DNA from: Cryptomeria japonica
Lineage: Eukaryota > Streptophyta > Pinopsida > Cupressales > Cupressaceae
Direction: 5' to 3'
NCBI RefSeq assembly: GCF_030272615.1
Contig: NC_081407.1
Span: 264,480,574 to 264,540,573, forward strand
Length of the DNA: 60,000 bases
The notes beneath the pieces are model-generated. The model ran no database searches, was not told where the DNA came from, and saw only the letters and a list, made by a program, of their open reading frames with translations. The position numbers were made by a program, and so were the translations under genes. Numbering within the stretch: the first letter of the stretch is position 1; each line of letters starts with the position of its first letter. Below, one piece after another: positions 1 to 12,154 of the stretch.

Positions 1-614
1 GAAATCCTATAAATATCCCCCATTTTGGAGCACAAAGGATCCCATCTCAATATCACTTTAGTCATTGTTACTATAGGAATATCATTTGAGCATTGTTGTT
101 ATAGGCAATTGCATCTTAGATTTAGTTTAATTTGATCATTTTCTAGCATAATTGTTGAATCATGTAGCTTAATCAATCTCTTTTCTAGCTTAATTGCATC
201 ATTATCATCATAGCTTAATCATGAATATAATTAGCTTAATTAGTCTCTTGGATCAATGTAGCTTAATCAATCTCATCTTTGCATATCATTATCATTTCAA
301 ATCCTCCATCTTTGCATAATACACCTTCAATAATTTCTCCCAATCAAACATCTAGTAGAGATAGAATGTATTCATCAATATTTCAATCAACTTGACACTT
401 GAATATTTTGTCATTTAATGCAATGGAATTTAACTACAATATTCATAATTTGAATGAAAAATAAGCATTCAAGTGACAAAAGATAATTATTTTTTTCCAA
501 AAGTAAAATTCAATTTAAAACACAAGATAGCTATTACACACTATGTGGAACTTGTTTATATTACATTGATATTATGAGTTCTCTCAAACATAAAGTACTT
601 TTCAAGATTACTAA
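1..614 (+). repeat. Probable LTR fragment of an older host element
   Basis: No coding region is visible. A TATA-like CTATAAATA near position 7 is followed by leader-like AT-rich sequence in which TAGCTTAAT recurs about five times between 165 and 265. If the gypsy element at 615-16755 is removed, this stretch joins 16756-16911, which ends in AACA directly before a TGGTATCA primer-site-like sequence. The simplest reading is that this is the R-U5 part of an LTR whose start lies left of the window. No second copy is seen in the window, so this is inference. Confidence 0.35.
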
Positions 615-2485
615 TGATGCTCTGCAAAAAGGATTAGAAAATCTGTTTGATGGCAACACACACAAGAGCACAAGAAACAAACGTTAGTGTTAGCAACAAA
701 AGATTATCCTAAACAGGCATATCAAGAGAGATATTAAGCATGAAATAGAAAGCATACAAACATAGAATAGATAAACTATACTCCTCCAAATGCTAATCAA
801 GATGCTCATAGTTGCTCCTCCCTTGTTCCTCTCCTCTCCAAGTCCCAAATGAGTGTAGCTCTCAGCTTTTAGCACTAGCCATGGATGCCATATGGAGATT
901 CAAGATGGTTGAATATGATAAGCAAATCCTATGCAAGTGTAGATAGTGATGCTATGAGAAAGCTCTATGCTAATGCCAGTATAACAACAATACTCTAATG
1001 CTTCCCTCTTTGCTTGAGGAGAAGGGTTCTATTTATAGAAGAAATGGAGAAATGAAGGGTTAAGATTGAATGGTTTAATCAAGGGCCAAGTTTGAAAGTT
1101 GGGGATCCATGTGCACAATTGGCACCAATAAAATGGTGACAAGTGTCAACATAGGATTGGGTTGAGAGAAGAGGTTGGAGGCATTAAAGGCCTGAGAAGA
1201 CCTCATGGTTATCTAGAGGCTAAGGGTCAAGTCCAAATTAAGATTACCCACTAGATTAAGAGTTAATCCAAGGATAAACCTTTGTGCAAATGTTTAAGAG
1301 ATAATCATGGTCAAAGCATTAATGGCTTGATGAGACCTTTGGGTTGGGTAGAGGTTGAGTCAAAACAAATGTTTTAACCATGTGGGAGGGTTTGAGGTAA
1401 CCATTAATGGTTATTGGAGACTTTGGGGATTAAGTGGTTGAAGGTTGAAAGCCTTCAATGGTTATCAAAGACTTTGAGCCATTTAGTGGTTGAAGGTTGA
1501 AAGCCTTCAATGGTTATCAAAGACTTTGAGCCATTTAGTGGTTGAAGGTTGAAAGCCTTTAATGGTTATCAAAGACTTTGAGGGTTTGAGAAGTGACTTC
1601 CCTTTTTCTTAGGAATGTGACAAAGTTTAGAGAAGGGGTTAGGTTATTTAGAAGTGATTAGAAAATTCTAGAAGGGGCTTAGGCATGCAAGTGGATTTTG
1701 TAGGAAAATGCAAGTGGGAGAAATTTTGGTATTTTCAATTAAAATAAAATCATTTATTTCAATTAAATGGTGTAATTTGCATTTGGATAAATATTCAAAT
1801 AAATATTAATTTATTTAAATGAGAAAAATGAAGATAAACCATTAAAATGCTTGAAGACTTTGAGGGAAACCATTAAAGGCTTGAAGACTTTAAGGAAAAC
1901 CATTAAAGTCTTAAGAAGACTATAGAAGGAAGCCATCAAGTTTGAAGACTTTAAAGCCATCAAGTTTGAATACTTTAAGGAAAACCATTAAAGGTTTCAA
2001 GTGGGTGAGGATAAATAGGATTTTAAATAAATAATTTATTTAAAATAGTTGTACAACTTGCTTTTGTAGAAAAATACAAGTGGGTGGAGGATAAAGGTGA
2101 TTTAAATAAATTATTTATTTAAAATAATTGTTTAACTTGCATTTGTAGGAAAATACAAGTGGGTAAAGGATAAAGGTGATTTAAATAAATGTTAATTTAT
2201 TTAAATGTGAGAGGTGGGATTTTGGGGGATTTAAATAAATATTAATTTATTTAAATGTGAGAGAAGATTTAATTAAATAATTATGATTTATTTATTTAAT
2301 TAATGGTCTGAATTTGGTTAAGTGAATTAAATTAAATAAATTGAATAATTTATTTAATTAATAGGAGAAGAGGGTTAAGATGAATTAATTAAATATTAAT
2401 TTAATTAATTCATTAATTGATGGTTAAATAATCAAATAAATACTAAGTATTCATTTAATTAAGTGGACAGATTTATGTGACTACA
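615..2485 (-). repeat. 3' LTR of the Tat-type element
   Basis: This 1871-bp direct copy matches 14885-16755 almost base for base. In plus coordinates it begins TGATGCTCTGC and ends GTGACTACA. On the minus strand it follows the polypurine tract, so it is the 3' LTR. It contains a 52-bp tandem repeat (1441-1582), short repeats built on CTTGAAGACTTT (about 1838-1990), and a run of AT-rich inverted repeats of the TTTAAATAAAT type (about 1790-2460). Confidence 0.95.
1441..1582. repeat. 52-bp tandem repeat in the Tat LTR (left copy)
   Basis: Three units start AAGGTTGAAAGCC at 1441, 1493 and 1545. The unit contains GGTTATCAAAGACTTTGAG. The third unit is partial. Confidence 0.9.
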
Positions 2486-2499
2486 TTTGCCCCTCTTTG
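2486..2499 (-). other. Polypurine tract of the Tat-type element
   Basis: The minus strand reads CAAAGAGGGGCAAA directly before the TGTAG start of the 3' LTR. This is the expected place and composition for the plus-strand primer of a Ty3/gypsy element. Confidence 0.85.
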
Positions 2500-4842
2500 A
2501 GACGATGCGGTTTTATCGCGTCGTTTCAAAGAAAGAAAAATAGGTGTGAAGAAATATGCCCCATAAATGTAAATTTAATGGGTGGTATGCCCCCTCAAGA
2601 GATGGGCCGAATTTTTTTTGAAAAATCGGGCGATCTCTCGAAAAAGAATGAAAAGTGGAGGGGAGGTAGAATAGAAGAAATTAGAACTGATGATGAAAGA
2701 ATGGGAGAAAATGGAGTGAATATGAAGAAACAACAAGCCAATGAGTACCCTTAGGTCATGCAAGAGATACATAGCAGATGTAGTGTGGGGTTTGGATTGA
2801 TGCTATACAATTGATCAAAATTGGTTGGACAATCTGGTGCAATCGGTTTAATTGCCCCGGTCAAGGCAAAGCGTGACAGTTGATGTCAGTTGGTCGCTTG
2901 GACATGATAAAGTCTGAGTAAGTGAATCAAAGTGACCTGATGTGACTTAGACAATTGATGTAATTGCCCGATGAAGTCAAGGTATATGAAGCAAAATACT
3001 CGTTGAGACGTAGACAATTGATGTAATTGTCCATTGGATTGTGTTTGATTGGTTGATCAATTGATAGTGTGTGTGTGGGATGGATGGTTGTGGGGAATCA
3101 TGGCAGCCCCATTGAGACTAGGTCATTATGATAAATGCCTGATGTAGTCTAGGATTACCATGATCGATTACCTGTTGAGACCCGAAGATACTTGATCAGA
3201 GTATCTGTTGATAGTCTAGGTGTGTGGGAGTCGATGTATCTATGTAGACAGAGTAAATGGCTTAATTTTGTGGATGAGTGAGGATGGGAAGTGATGAAGG
3301 GATTAGGATGATGTTGACGATCAAGATAGGGAGGGTGAGGGGGGATTTGATGTTAGATAGAAGATATGGAGGACTAGGACCGAGTCCTATGGAAGAAGAT
3401 GAGTAAAATAGAGTATGCGTTATTATGACTATGTATGCATGATATATAGCTATTATGAATGTATGGATGGGTGGAATGCAACGAAATGCAATATATATAG
3501 ATGAGATGAGATGATGATCCATAGTGCTTTATTTTTCATCATTGAGCTTTAAAATGTTGTAAGAAAATACAAGCAACTTGACATATAGATTCAAGATGAC
3601 CAGAGTATTTCTTACATGGATTTTATATAGCAAGTTAATACAAGCGACTTGATATAAGGGTCAAGTCGACCAGAGTATTGCTTGCGGAACGGACAAGGAT
3701 TATCTCCTTTCATGCATGACTTGGATCGTCCTCCTTGATCTTAGGCTGATCAAATCCTGAGACAAGTGCATACCATAATAAGAGATAAAACCTTTATCCA
3801 GTTTGGATGAGGTAGGAGGAACCAAAGAAAGAGCATTGTACCTACAAACAAACAGTATATACATAAAGAATAAAGAATATGGATCCTTGGTAATAGTTCA
3901 TGCTCATATGGTCGAGGTATACGCTATAGTCAGCAAGCCGTAGTGATCTATGATTGCATTTGGCATAAGATCACGTAGCCTAGTGAACTTCCCACGTAGA
4001 CACCATTAGTACATGCCCCAGAACTTCATCAAAATAATGTGTCGAAGATACACAAAAAATGTCGTAGGAACTTGATATAAATTACTAGACCATAAATCAA
4101 CCAAGTATTTGATAGCGTAAACAGAATTTTCTTGTCAAAGAAAATGTCATATTGTCTTTGTTTTGGTAAGGAAGGATGCATCCTTGTTGAAGACAGTTTT
4201 GAGTGTTGATGTTGATTCTGTGGTCGATTGATAAGTGGTTATTTTGTGGAGTATATCACAATGTTTGTTTGGTATCTATGCGGATGAGTATGTACAATGT
4301 GTTGCCATGTTTTTGTGTGATTTTCGATGGTTTTGATGTTTTTTGGATTTTGTATTGTTTTTGAATTTTTTGGTTTTTTGAAGTGTTTTGAATGTTTTCT
4401 GGATTTTGTGAGATAGTTTTAAATGAAGAACTTTAATGAATCATAATACAATGTAGAATCCACTTCCATCAATAGGTTAAGGGCATTGCCCCCAGTTTTA
4501 GACATGACTATGAAAAAGCGGGATGCTTAGACGCATGAAGTATTTATCATAATTGCAGAGAAATAACAAGCCATGGTTTTTGGATGGATGGATGTATGTA
4601 TGAAGTAGATATGATCGCAACAAGTCTGAAAGACAATGGAGCCATAGCCTTTACGAGTGGCACCTGTTTGCCAGGTTTTCACCACCGTACTTACCCAAGG
4701 TGCCACCGGAGTGGTTGTTCACCGTTTGGATGCATGATTTTTCTTTACTTTTTTTTGAATGTTTTTGTATTTTCTTCAGGACATTTTTCTGAATGTTTTT
4801 GGTATTTTCTGGTATGTAAGGGAGCCTGATGCTCTGTACAAC
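2500..4842 (-). other. Non-coding tail between integrase and 3' LTR
   Basis: About 2.3 kb without a convincing reading frame. It contains dispersed motifs built on ACAATTGATGTAATTG (2940-3060) and ACAAGTGACTTGATAT-like units (3560-3690). Tat elements often carry long tails here, sometimes with antisense frames, but none is seen. Confidence 0.6.
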
Positions 4843-6318
4843 TTAGGTATAAAACCGTTTGAGGTGCATGTTGTTGATTGGATCTGCAAGCGGTTCTCCT
4901 TCTGATGTAGCCAATTGATATGCCCCAGACCCGAATACAGTAGTGACAACATATGGGCCCAGCCAATTTGATTCAAACTTGCCCTGATGTTCTCGGTTTG
5001 GTTGGTTGCGAGGATTCTCTTGTAGAACAAGATCACCTACCTCAAATCTATGAGGTCTAGCTCGGTGATTGTAGCTTCTGCTCATGCGCTGCTGATAGGC
5101 TTTGAGATGGTTGTATGCAGCTTGTCGCTTCTCATCAAGTAACTCTAAGTCCTGAAGACGTGAGACTCTGTAAGCTTCATCATCTATCAGATTATGCAAG
5201 GAAACCCATAATGATGGTATCTCAACCTCAATAGGTAAGATAGCTTCTGCACCATAGACCAATGAATAAGGAGTTGCACCTGTAGGGGTTCGAATGCTAG
5301 TTCGATATGCCCATAGTGCCGGATTTAGTTGAACATGCCAGTCACGGCCGGCATCATTGACTGTCTTTTTGAGGATTCTTAATATGTTTTTATTGGATGC
5401 TTCGGCCTGACCATTGCCTTGTGGGTAATAGGGGGTGGAAAAGCGGTGTTGGATATGAAATTTCTCACAAAGTTCACGGACATCCTGATTTTTGAAAGGG
5501 AGACCGTTATCTGTGATGATGGACATGGGCACACCATACCGGCAGATGATGTAGTTGAGGATGAATGAGGCGATCTACTTTCCGGTGACTTGGGTAAGTG
5601 GAACAGCTTCGATCCACTTTGTGAAATATTCGGTGGCGGTAATAATGAATTTATGGCCATTGGATGAAGATGGATGGATTTTACCCAAAAGGTCAAGGCC
5701 CCATTGACAGAAAGGCCATGGTGTTGTGATTGGTTGCAGTTCCTGGGCTGGTGCATGTATCAGGTCACCATGAACTTGACATTTCTTGCATTTTCTGACA
5801 AAGTAGTAGGAATCATTTTCCATAGATGGCCAATAATATCCAGCTCGCATGAGTTTCTTGGCTAGTGACAGACCACTTGAATGAGTCCCGCAAATTCCTT
5901 CATGTACCTCTTCCAAAGCCTTTGTTATCTCACCTTGTTCCAGACATCGAAGGAGAGTACCATCAAGACCACGTCGGTATAGGGTTTCAGCAATAATGGT
6001 ATATCGAGCAGTTTGGCGAATGAAGGTTTTACGTTGGTTATTTGATTGGTTGGGAGGAAGGGTGTGATCACGGAGATAGGTGTAGAACTCACCGTACCAT
6101 GGGGATTCAGAACCGATAAGGCAACATATCATCTCGGATTCAGGGATATCATAAGCGGGGATCCAAAGCTGTTCGACCAAGAACTCGTAGCGTGTTGAAT
6201 TCTGTGGAAGATCTAGTAGAGATGCGATGGTAGCCATGGCGTCAGCAGCTCGATTCTGATCTCTTGGTATCTGCTCAAAAGTGATAGCAGTAAATGATGT
6301 CTTTAGAGTGTCCACCAT
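4843..6318 (-). pseudogene. int: Integrase of the Tat-type element (interrupted)
   Basis: Integrase inserts the cDNA into the chromosome. The order is a short linker with IPRDQNRAADAMA, then an HHCC zinc domain (VHEGICGTHSSG then CKKCQVHGD, about 5915-5780). The DDE core follows, with Asp in WGLDLLG near 5697, Asp in IITDNGLPF near 5515 and Glu in GQAEASN near 5400. The C-terminal domain has FEVGDLVL, NWLGPYVV and a final LKRFY. All catalytic residues are visible. One in-frame TAG (5575-5577) cuts the core between the first and second aspartates. The frame ends at the normal-looking TGA or TAA at 4843. The frame is the same as that of RT, as expected for a pol polyprotein. Confidence 0.9.
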
Positions 6319-8668
6319 TTACTTATATGGCATGAGTTTATCATCTTTAGTTTGATATTCATCGGTTGCTTGTCGAATGACCAGTTGTGAGTTGCCATAT
6401 ACTTGCAGTTCTTGTAATTTCCATTGTACGGCTAGCTTGAGTCCTGTGATCAAGGCCTCATATTCTGCTATGTTGTTTGAGCATGGGAATGTGAGCCTGT
6501 AAGACTTTAGGATGCTATCACCTTGAGGTGTGATAAACAGAATACCTGCCCCCGAGCCATGCCTAGTGTATGACCCATCAAAATATAGTTTCCATGGTTG
6601 TGCTGCTGTGATCATGAATATCTCTTCATCTGGAAAATTGGAAATGAGAGGATGATCACCTGTGAGTGGTGCATCGGCCAACTGATCTGCAATAACTTGA
6701 CCTTTGATAGCTTTACGGTCCACATACTCAATGTCAAATTCACTTAGAATCATCACCCATTTGCCCAAGCGACCTGTCAATGCTACTTTGCTGAGTAAAT
6801 ACTTGAGTGGATCAATCTTTGCAATGAGTTGTACCTTGTGTGTCAACAGATAATGCCTCAATTTAGTGGCTGCTAAGATCACTGCTAGGCAAGCTTGCTC
6901 AATAGGTGTGTAATTGAGTTCATAGCCAACCAGTGTGCGAGAGATGTAGTATACAGCACACTCTTTGCCTTCTGCATTATGTTGTGCCAGTAATACACCC
7001 AATGTTGTACTTGTTGCTGAGATATAAAGTAAAAACGGTCTACTTGGATCTGGTGGCATTAACAATGGTGGATTCATGAGATAGTTTTTAAGCGTCTGAA
7101 ATGCTTGTTGGCATCGGACATCCCACTGAAAGCGGATGTTCTTGTGTAGCAGATGTGTAAATGGGTGACACTTATTAGCCAGTTGTGCAATGAATCTTCG
7201 GATGGATTGAAGTCGCCCTTGTAATGTCCTTAGCTGACTGATATTCTTTGGAGGTGGCATGTCCATGATTGCTTTTACCTTTGCTGGGTCGACCTCAATA
7301 CCTTTGCTTGAGACAATGTATCCTAGAAGCTTCCCGGAGGTTACTCCAAAGACACATTTCTTTGGGTTGAGTCGAACATGATATTGTTCCAGTCTATCAA
7401 AGATTCTCTCTAATATGTCCAAATGACCTTCTCTAGTGAGTGATTTTGCTAGTATGTCATCCACATAATCTTCCATCATAGTATGCATCATGTCATGGAA
7501 GATGGTGGTCATTACTCTTTGATAGGTCGCTCCTGCATTCTTTAGACTGAAAGGCATTACATTCCAGCAATATGTGCCCCATGGACATGTGAAGGCTATC
7601 TTATGTTGGTCCTCTGGTGTGATCTTTATTTGATTGTATCCTGAAAAGCCATCCATGAGTGAAAGCATGGCATGTCCTGCTGTCAGATCCACTATGATAT
7701 CGATATTTGGAAGGGGGAAGTCATCCTTAGGATAGGCCTTATTCAGATCTCTGAAGTCAATACAAATGCGGATGCCCCCTTTCGGTTTGCCGATAGGCAC
7801 AATATTGGAGATCCATTCTACATAATCAATTGGTCTAATGAAACCAACATCTAGGAGTTTCTTGAGTTCTATTTTGACTAGCACTGCAATCTGAGGATGC
7901 ATCTTACGAAGCTTCTGCTTGACAGGTTTGGCTCCTTCTGCTACGGTGAGGTGATGCATGACTAAATCAAGATCAAGCCCAGGCATGTCTGCATATGACC
8001 ATGTAAAGTTGATCTGACACTTCTGGAAGAACTCTATAAATTTAGGCTGTTCCTCTGGAGTGAGAAGAGATGCCAGATGTATGATATGAGGATTTTCAGG
8101 AGTCCCCACATTGTACTCTTTGGTTTCCTCGATGAGAATTGTTGATCGTTCCTGTTGTGTATTATCAGGGAGAATGTCAAACCCTTCATCCTCAGGTGCC
8201 TCAGAGAGGTTATCACCGTTGGATATGCTCTTTCTTTTTACTTTTGTCGGATCAAACAGTGCCACAGTGTGGTTTTCACTGGAAGATCCATGTTTTAGTG
8301 TTATATTTTTTGCAGCTGAAAGGTTTGGCATCCACCCCGAAGTATGCTACGCTATTAAGTTCAATGGCGAATCCAGCTTTGTGATTCCCACTTGGTAGGT
8401 TATCCCTTAATTCCAAAAACTCAATGATAGCCTCATCGTTTTGGAAGAAGTCAAGACATGGGGGATTTGGTTGGTTCCATTCGATGAGTTCAGGGTGGAT
8501 AATGGGCATTACTTCATCGATTAGGTTAAGTGCATTGGACGTATCAGTGAGGGTTAAGACGTTATGGTGAAGGTCGTTAATGGTACTCTCCCTGTTAGAA
8601 TCAGGCGTAGGATGAGACGTAGGGTCTGTGGAAGATGTTTCCAGTTCAGGAACCCAAGTGGTCTTTGT
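6319..8668 (-). pseudogene. pol: Reverse transcriptase, RNase H and archaeal-type RNase H of the Tat-type element
   Basis: This would encode the polymerase that copies element RNA into DNA. The gag-frame sequence runs to 8276, while the RT frame opens by 8331, so a one-base shift lies near 8276-8340. The 670-codon RT frame shows RT blocks GGIRICIDFRDLNKAYP and LMDGFSGYNQI, the catalytic YVDD at 7456-7467 (residues 289-292), a Ty3-type RNase H (FLLYISATS, YYISRTL), and a second RNase H beginning LYFDGSYTRHGSGAGI with NIAEYEAL. The second RNase H is the aRNH typical of Tat and Ogre elements. The first RNase H keeps no clear first aspartate (LLYISAT where LYxDAS is usual), so it may be inactive. 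A TAA at 6319-6321 separates it from integrase in the same frame. Confidence 0.9.
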
Positions 8669-10570
8669 CTATGCTTCTCCGTAAACAGGGATGTCTTTGC
8701 GTGGTGGAGGTGGTGATGTGTCTTCCTCATCTAAAGTATTAAACTGTACCGAATCAAATTCCCATTCATGTGAGTCGGTCTCTGAATCACTTTCCAGCAT
8801 CCGATTGCTATACCATATTGGGATGTCTTTTGAGTTAAACACTGCAGGTGTGATTGGTTGATGTACCTTTGTAGTGATCGGTGCTACAGGAAGTTTGATG
8901 GGGATAAAATAATCTGGCACAGGAAGTATCGGCAGTGTTGACTCAGTGGCTTCTGCTGGAACTGCTGGTGCTATAGATGCTCCTGCGGGTTCTGACACAG
9001 TTGTTGCTGCTAATGGTACTATGGATGTAATGGCTACTGCGAATGGGATTATTGGTTTTATTGGTGGGATGATTGGTATTGTAGATGGTTGTGTTGGGGT
9101 TGTGAGCCTCGATGGGGCAGTCAGGATGGTGCTTGAAGCTGCTTTGATAATGAAAGGTGTCCGCTTTGCAGTAGGTGGACAAAATGGTTTGCTGGGTTTT
9201 CCTTTGAATCTGAGTTTAGGAAAGATTTCTTTCTCAAAGCCTAGGCCTGTATTACCTTTGGGCTTTAATTCTGGCAGCAGAGGTTCATGTCGTCCTTGTT
9301 TGCAATATCCTAAAGGACTCTGACCATCATACCCCATTCTTTGCATAATGAGGAGGCCTTTGCCATACTGATCCGTAGGAAGTTTAACTTGTGGTAGATC
9401 AGTGGTGATGGGATCGTTATAGATCCATTCCGCCAAGTCCTCATCTTGGGTTTCTTCTTCTTGACTCTTTCCAAGGATGAAAGGCGTCAAAGCACATGCT
9501 GGCGTGACTATGGGTTGTTGGAGTAACTGTTGTGGTTTACCATGTATTCTAGGAGAAGTGGGCATTTGTCCCACACAAAAGAGTTGACTCAAGTTGTATT
9601 CCCCAGGACCTTCCTCTGCTATCTTCATCTTAAGCTTTTCTTGCTTGGGTATGGTGGTGTTTGAACTGGCAAGAGAGGCAGGACTTATATATGATGTGGA
9701 GGAAATGGCTTCTCTATTATTAGGGACAGTGATCTCTGGTTGATGGCTAATATTATGGCAAAATGCAAAGGGATTTTCATCACCCAGGATTGTGATCTCT
9801 ACACCGTTATGTGGGAACTTGATACATTGATGGTAGGTAGATGGAACGGCTTGCATGGCATGTATCCAAGGTCTTCCTAACAATAGATTGTATGGCAGAG
9901 GAAGGTCCAGAACCTGACAGATGATGTGCTTTACCACAGGGCCCACTCGGATTGGTAGTACCACAGCTCCTTTGGAGGAACGCTCCGCATCGTCATAAGC
10001 TTTGATTGTGATCTTCTTGCGAGGATCCATTTATTCTACCGCATAGCCCAATGCTGTGACCAACTGTAGTGTACAAATGTTTAGGCCTGCTCCATTATCT
10101 ATCAAGACTCGCTTGATCCTATGCTGGTTAATAAATCCTTCGATGTGGAGTGAGGCATTATGAGGTTGCTGGAAGGAAGAGTTGTCACTTTCGGAAAAAG
10201 TGAGACAAGGTGAGGACTTTAGATTTCCAACCATGGCTTGAAATTGGTCTGTATTCAGATTTGCAGGGACTGACGCCTCTTAGAGTGCTTGATCCAAGAT
10301 AGTTTTATGAGATGGCGATAGACGCAAAAGCTCTAAAATGGATATAAGTGCAGGGGTTTTGTCTAATTGTTCCACAAGATTGTACTGCTTTGGGATGGAG
10401 GTGGTGCCTTGTGGAGCTGCCTTTATGGTAACTTTGCCGCGACGCATAACAACATTGCAATTTGAGTTGGGATTTTTGAAGGTTATAGTTGCAACTTGTT
10501 CATTGGCATCATACAGATGATTTACAGTGTAATTATACGCAGCCTGTGTATAATCAGTGGTATCAGTGTC
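8669..10570 (-). pseudogene. Protease region with G-patch-like segment, Tat-type element (interrupted)
   Basis: Same frame as gag. After a linker ending in ILELLRLSPSH comes the aspartic protease, with active site IDNGAGLNICTL near 10100. The DNG form is usual for Tat proteases, where other retroelements have DSG or DTG. The flap side includes LLLGRPWIHAM. Downstream, 9372-9231 encodes a glycine-spaced segment (GKGLLIMQRMGY, then SPLGYCKQG and NTGLGF) that resembles a G-patch RNA-binding motif. A long Pro/Ala/Thr/Ile-rich linker and an acidic tail follow. In-frame stops lie at 10280-10282 (TAA), 10031-10033 (TAA, inside the protease) and 8669-8671 (TAG). The G-patch reading is from pattern only. 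Confidence 0.8.
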
Positions 10571-12154
10571 TCACCTAGAAGTGGAAGGACCCCTTTGATC
10601 TTGTGATGGAAGTGGATTTTTGAACATCAGATGATCATTATTTGTTGTTTTTGGGTCATGTCCTTCAATTTCAATTTCTCCTCGATCAATAAGATCCTGA
10701 ATGAGATCTTTCAATCGGTGACAATTACTTGTCTTGTGTCCTCTCCCTTGATGGAATTCACAGTGTTCAGTATCTCTCCACCATGCTGGTTTGACCTGAG
10801 GCTCATAGTTTGATAGCTTAGGCAGAGTGACCAAATTTTGAGAAATGAGTTGTCGCAATACTGTTTCAATGGGTTCCCCTAAGGGAGTGTATGTGCATTT
10901 TTGTTTTTGCTGACGAGGTCTTGGTTCATCGTGAGATGTGATGCGACCTTGATTTGTAGGACCATTTGTGTTGTTCTGAGGTGGAAGATTCTGTCCTGCA
11001 AACCGAACCACAAGTTGTGCATTTTGTATAGTCCTAGCATCCACAACCCCATCATTGATGATATTCTTGTTTTTATTCCAGAAGCTTGGTTTATCACTAT
11101 TGAAGCATGGGCGAGGACCATCTTTTGGTTCATTAAAGATTTTGATGAGTCCTTTCTTGATAAGTGCCCTTTCACATTTCAAACCCTTGGTGATCATATC
11201 ATTAAAAGAGTTTGTGTCTTTGACATCCAGGTGAAATTCCATTTCTTCGTTTAAGTTGGAAATGAATATTTCCACTAGTTCTCGTTCAGGTAACTGAAGA
11301 GAACGTTTGCTAGACATTTGACGCCATCGTTGCAGGAATACTGAGAATTGTTCACCTGGTTTTTGTTTGGTGTTGCACAGATCAGCCATGGTGATGTCGC
11401 GTTCAATGTTATGAGAGTAATGAGCTAGGAACTTCTGGATGAGTTCCTCAAATGTTCTAATGCCTCCTGGTATTCGGGAAAACCATGATGTGGTTGTTCC
11501 TCCCAAGCTTTGGGGAAAAAGGCGCATTAGGTAGGTGTCTTCATATGCCACTTCAAGACAAGCGGAATGAAATTCTTTGACATGATCATGAGGATCTCCC
11601 TTTCCTCTATATTTTTTGAATTTGGGTGTTTTGAATCCTCATGGAAATGGTGGCATGTAAAGATTCCTATCAAAAGGATAGGGACAGATGTCATTGAGTG
11701 AGAATTGGTTAATCTTGACACCACTATGAAGTTGTTGGGCGAGATTCTCGACTTGTTGCCGCAACATCTCCATTTCATTTGGAGGAGGAGGAGGTGGTGG
11801 ATTACCTCGAGGAATGTTATATCTGATGGGATCTCTACCTCTTTCCTCTTCATGGAGACTTTGTCTTTCTGATGCTTGTCTTAATTGGGCAAGATCAAAG
11901 TCAGAGGGGAGTTTGGCTCCTTCTCGAGCGAGTCTTAAGAAGTGAGCATCCGCATTGCTCCTGAGTATTTCGTCAAACAATCTGTTAAAGAGAGGGTTAT
12001 GCTGAGCCCTTTCTATTGTTGCAGGAGTGGGAGTACTTGGGTTTTTGTCATCTGCATTTCCTCCAAGTGCTTCTTGAAATTCATTGAGATTTTCCTCTTC
12101 TTCTTCTTCCCTTTCTATTTCTCATTGCCTTGACTGTGATCGGGTTTGAGCCAT
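10571..12154 (-). pseudogene. gag: gag of the Tat-type element (interrupted)
   Basis: Gag forms the particle that packages element RNA. The frame opens at ATG 12152-12154 and continues in one frame to 10571. In order it holds an N-terminal acidic and Glu-rich stretch, a proline run (PPPPPPP), a Retrotrans_gag core with WFSRIPGGIRTFEEL and QRWRQM motifs, and a CX2HX4HX4C finger (CEFHQGRGHKTSNC, near 10750) of the kind found in Tat elements. In-frame TGA codons break it at 12122-12124 (codon 11), at 11639-11641 and at 10571-10573. The family normally reads on from gag into protease in the same frame, and that frame is kept here. I see no splice or recoding signal that would rescue the stops, so I call it a pseudogene. 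Confidence 0.85.

Noticed and set aside
690-875. 61-codon minus-strand frame in the Tat LTR, repeated at 14960-15145
   Set aside because: It needs a GTG start, has no recognisable domain and is duplicated only because it lies in an LTR. It is probably leader sequence.
2497-2754. 85-codon plus-strand frame beside the Tat 3' LTR
   Set aside because: It lies antisense in the non-coding tail and has no domain. Purine-rich composition explains its openness.
8946-9323. Plus-strand 125-codon frame, Ala/Gly/Val-rich
   Set aside because: It is the antisense shadow of the Pro/Ala/Thr-rich linker in the Tat Gag-Pro region.
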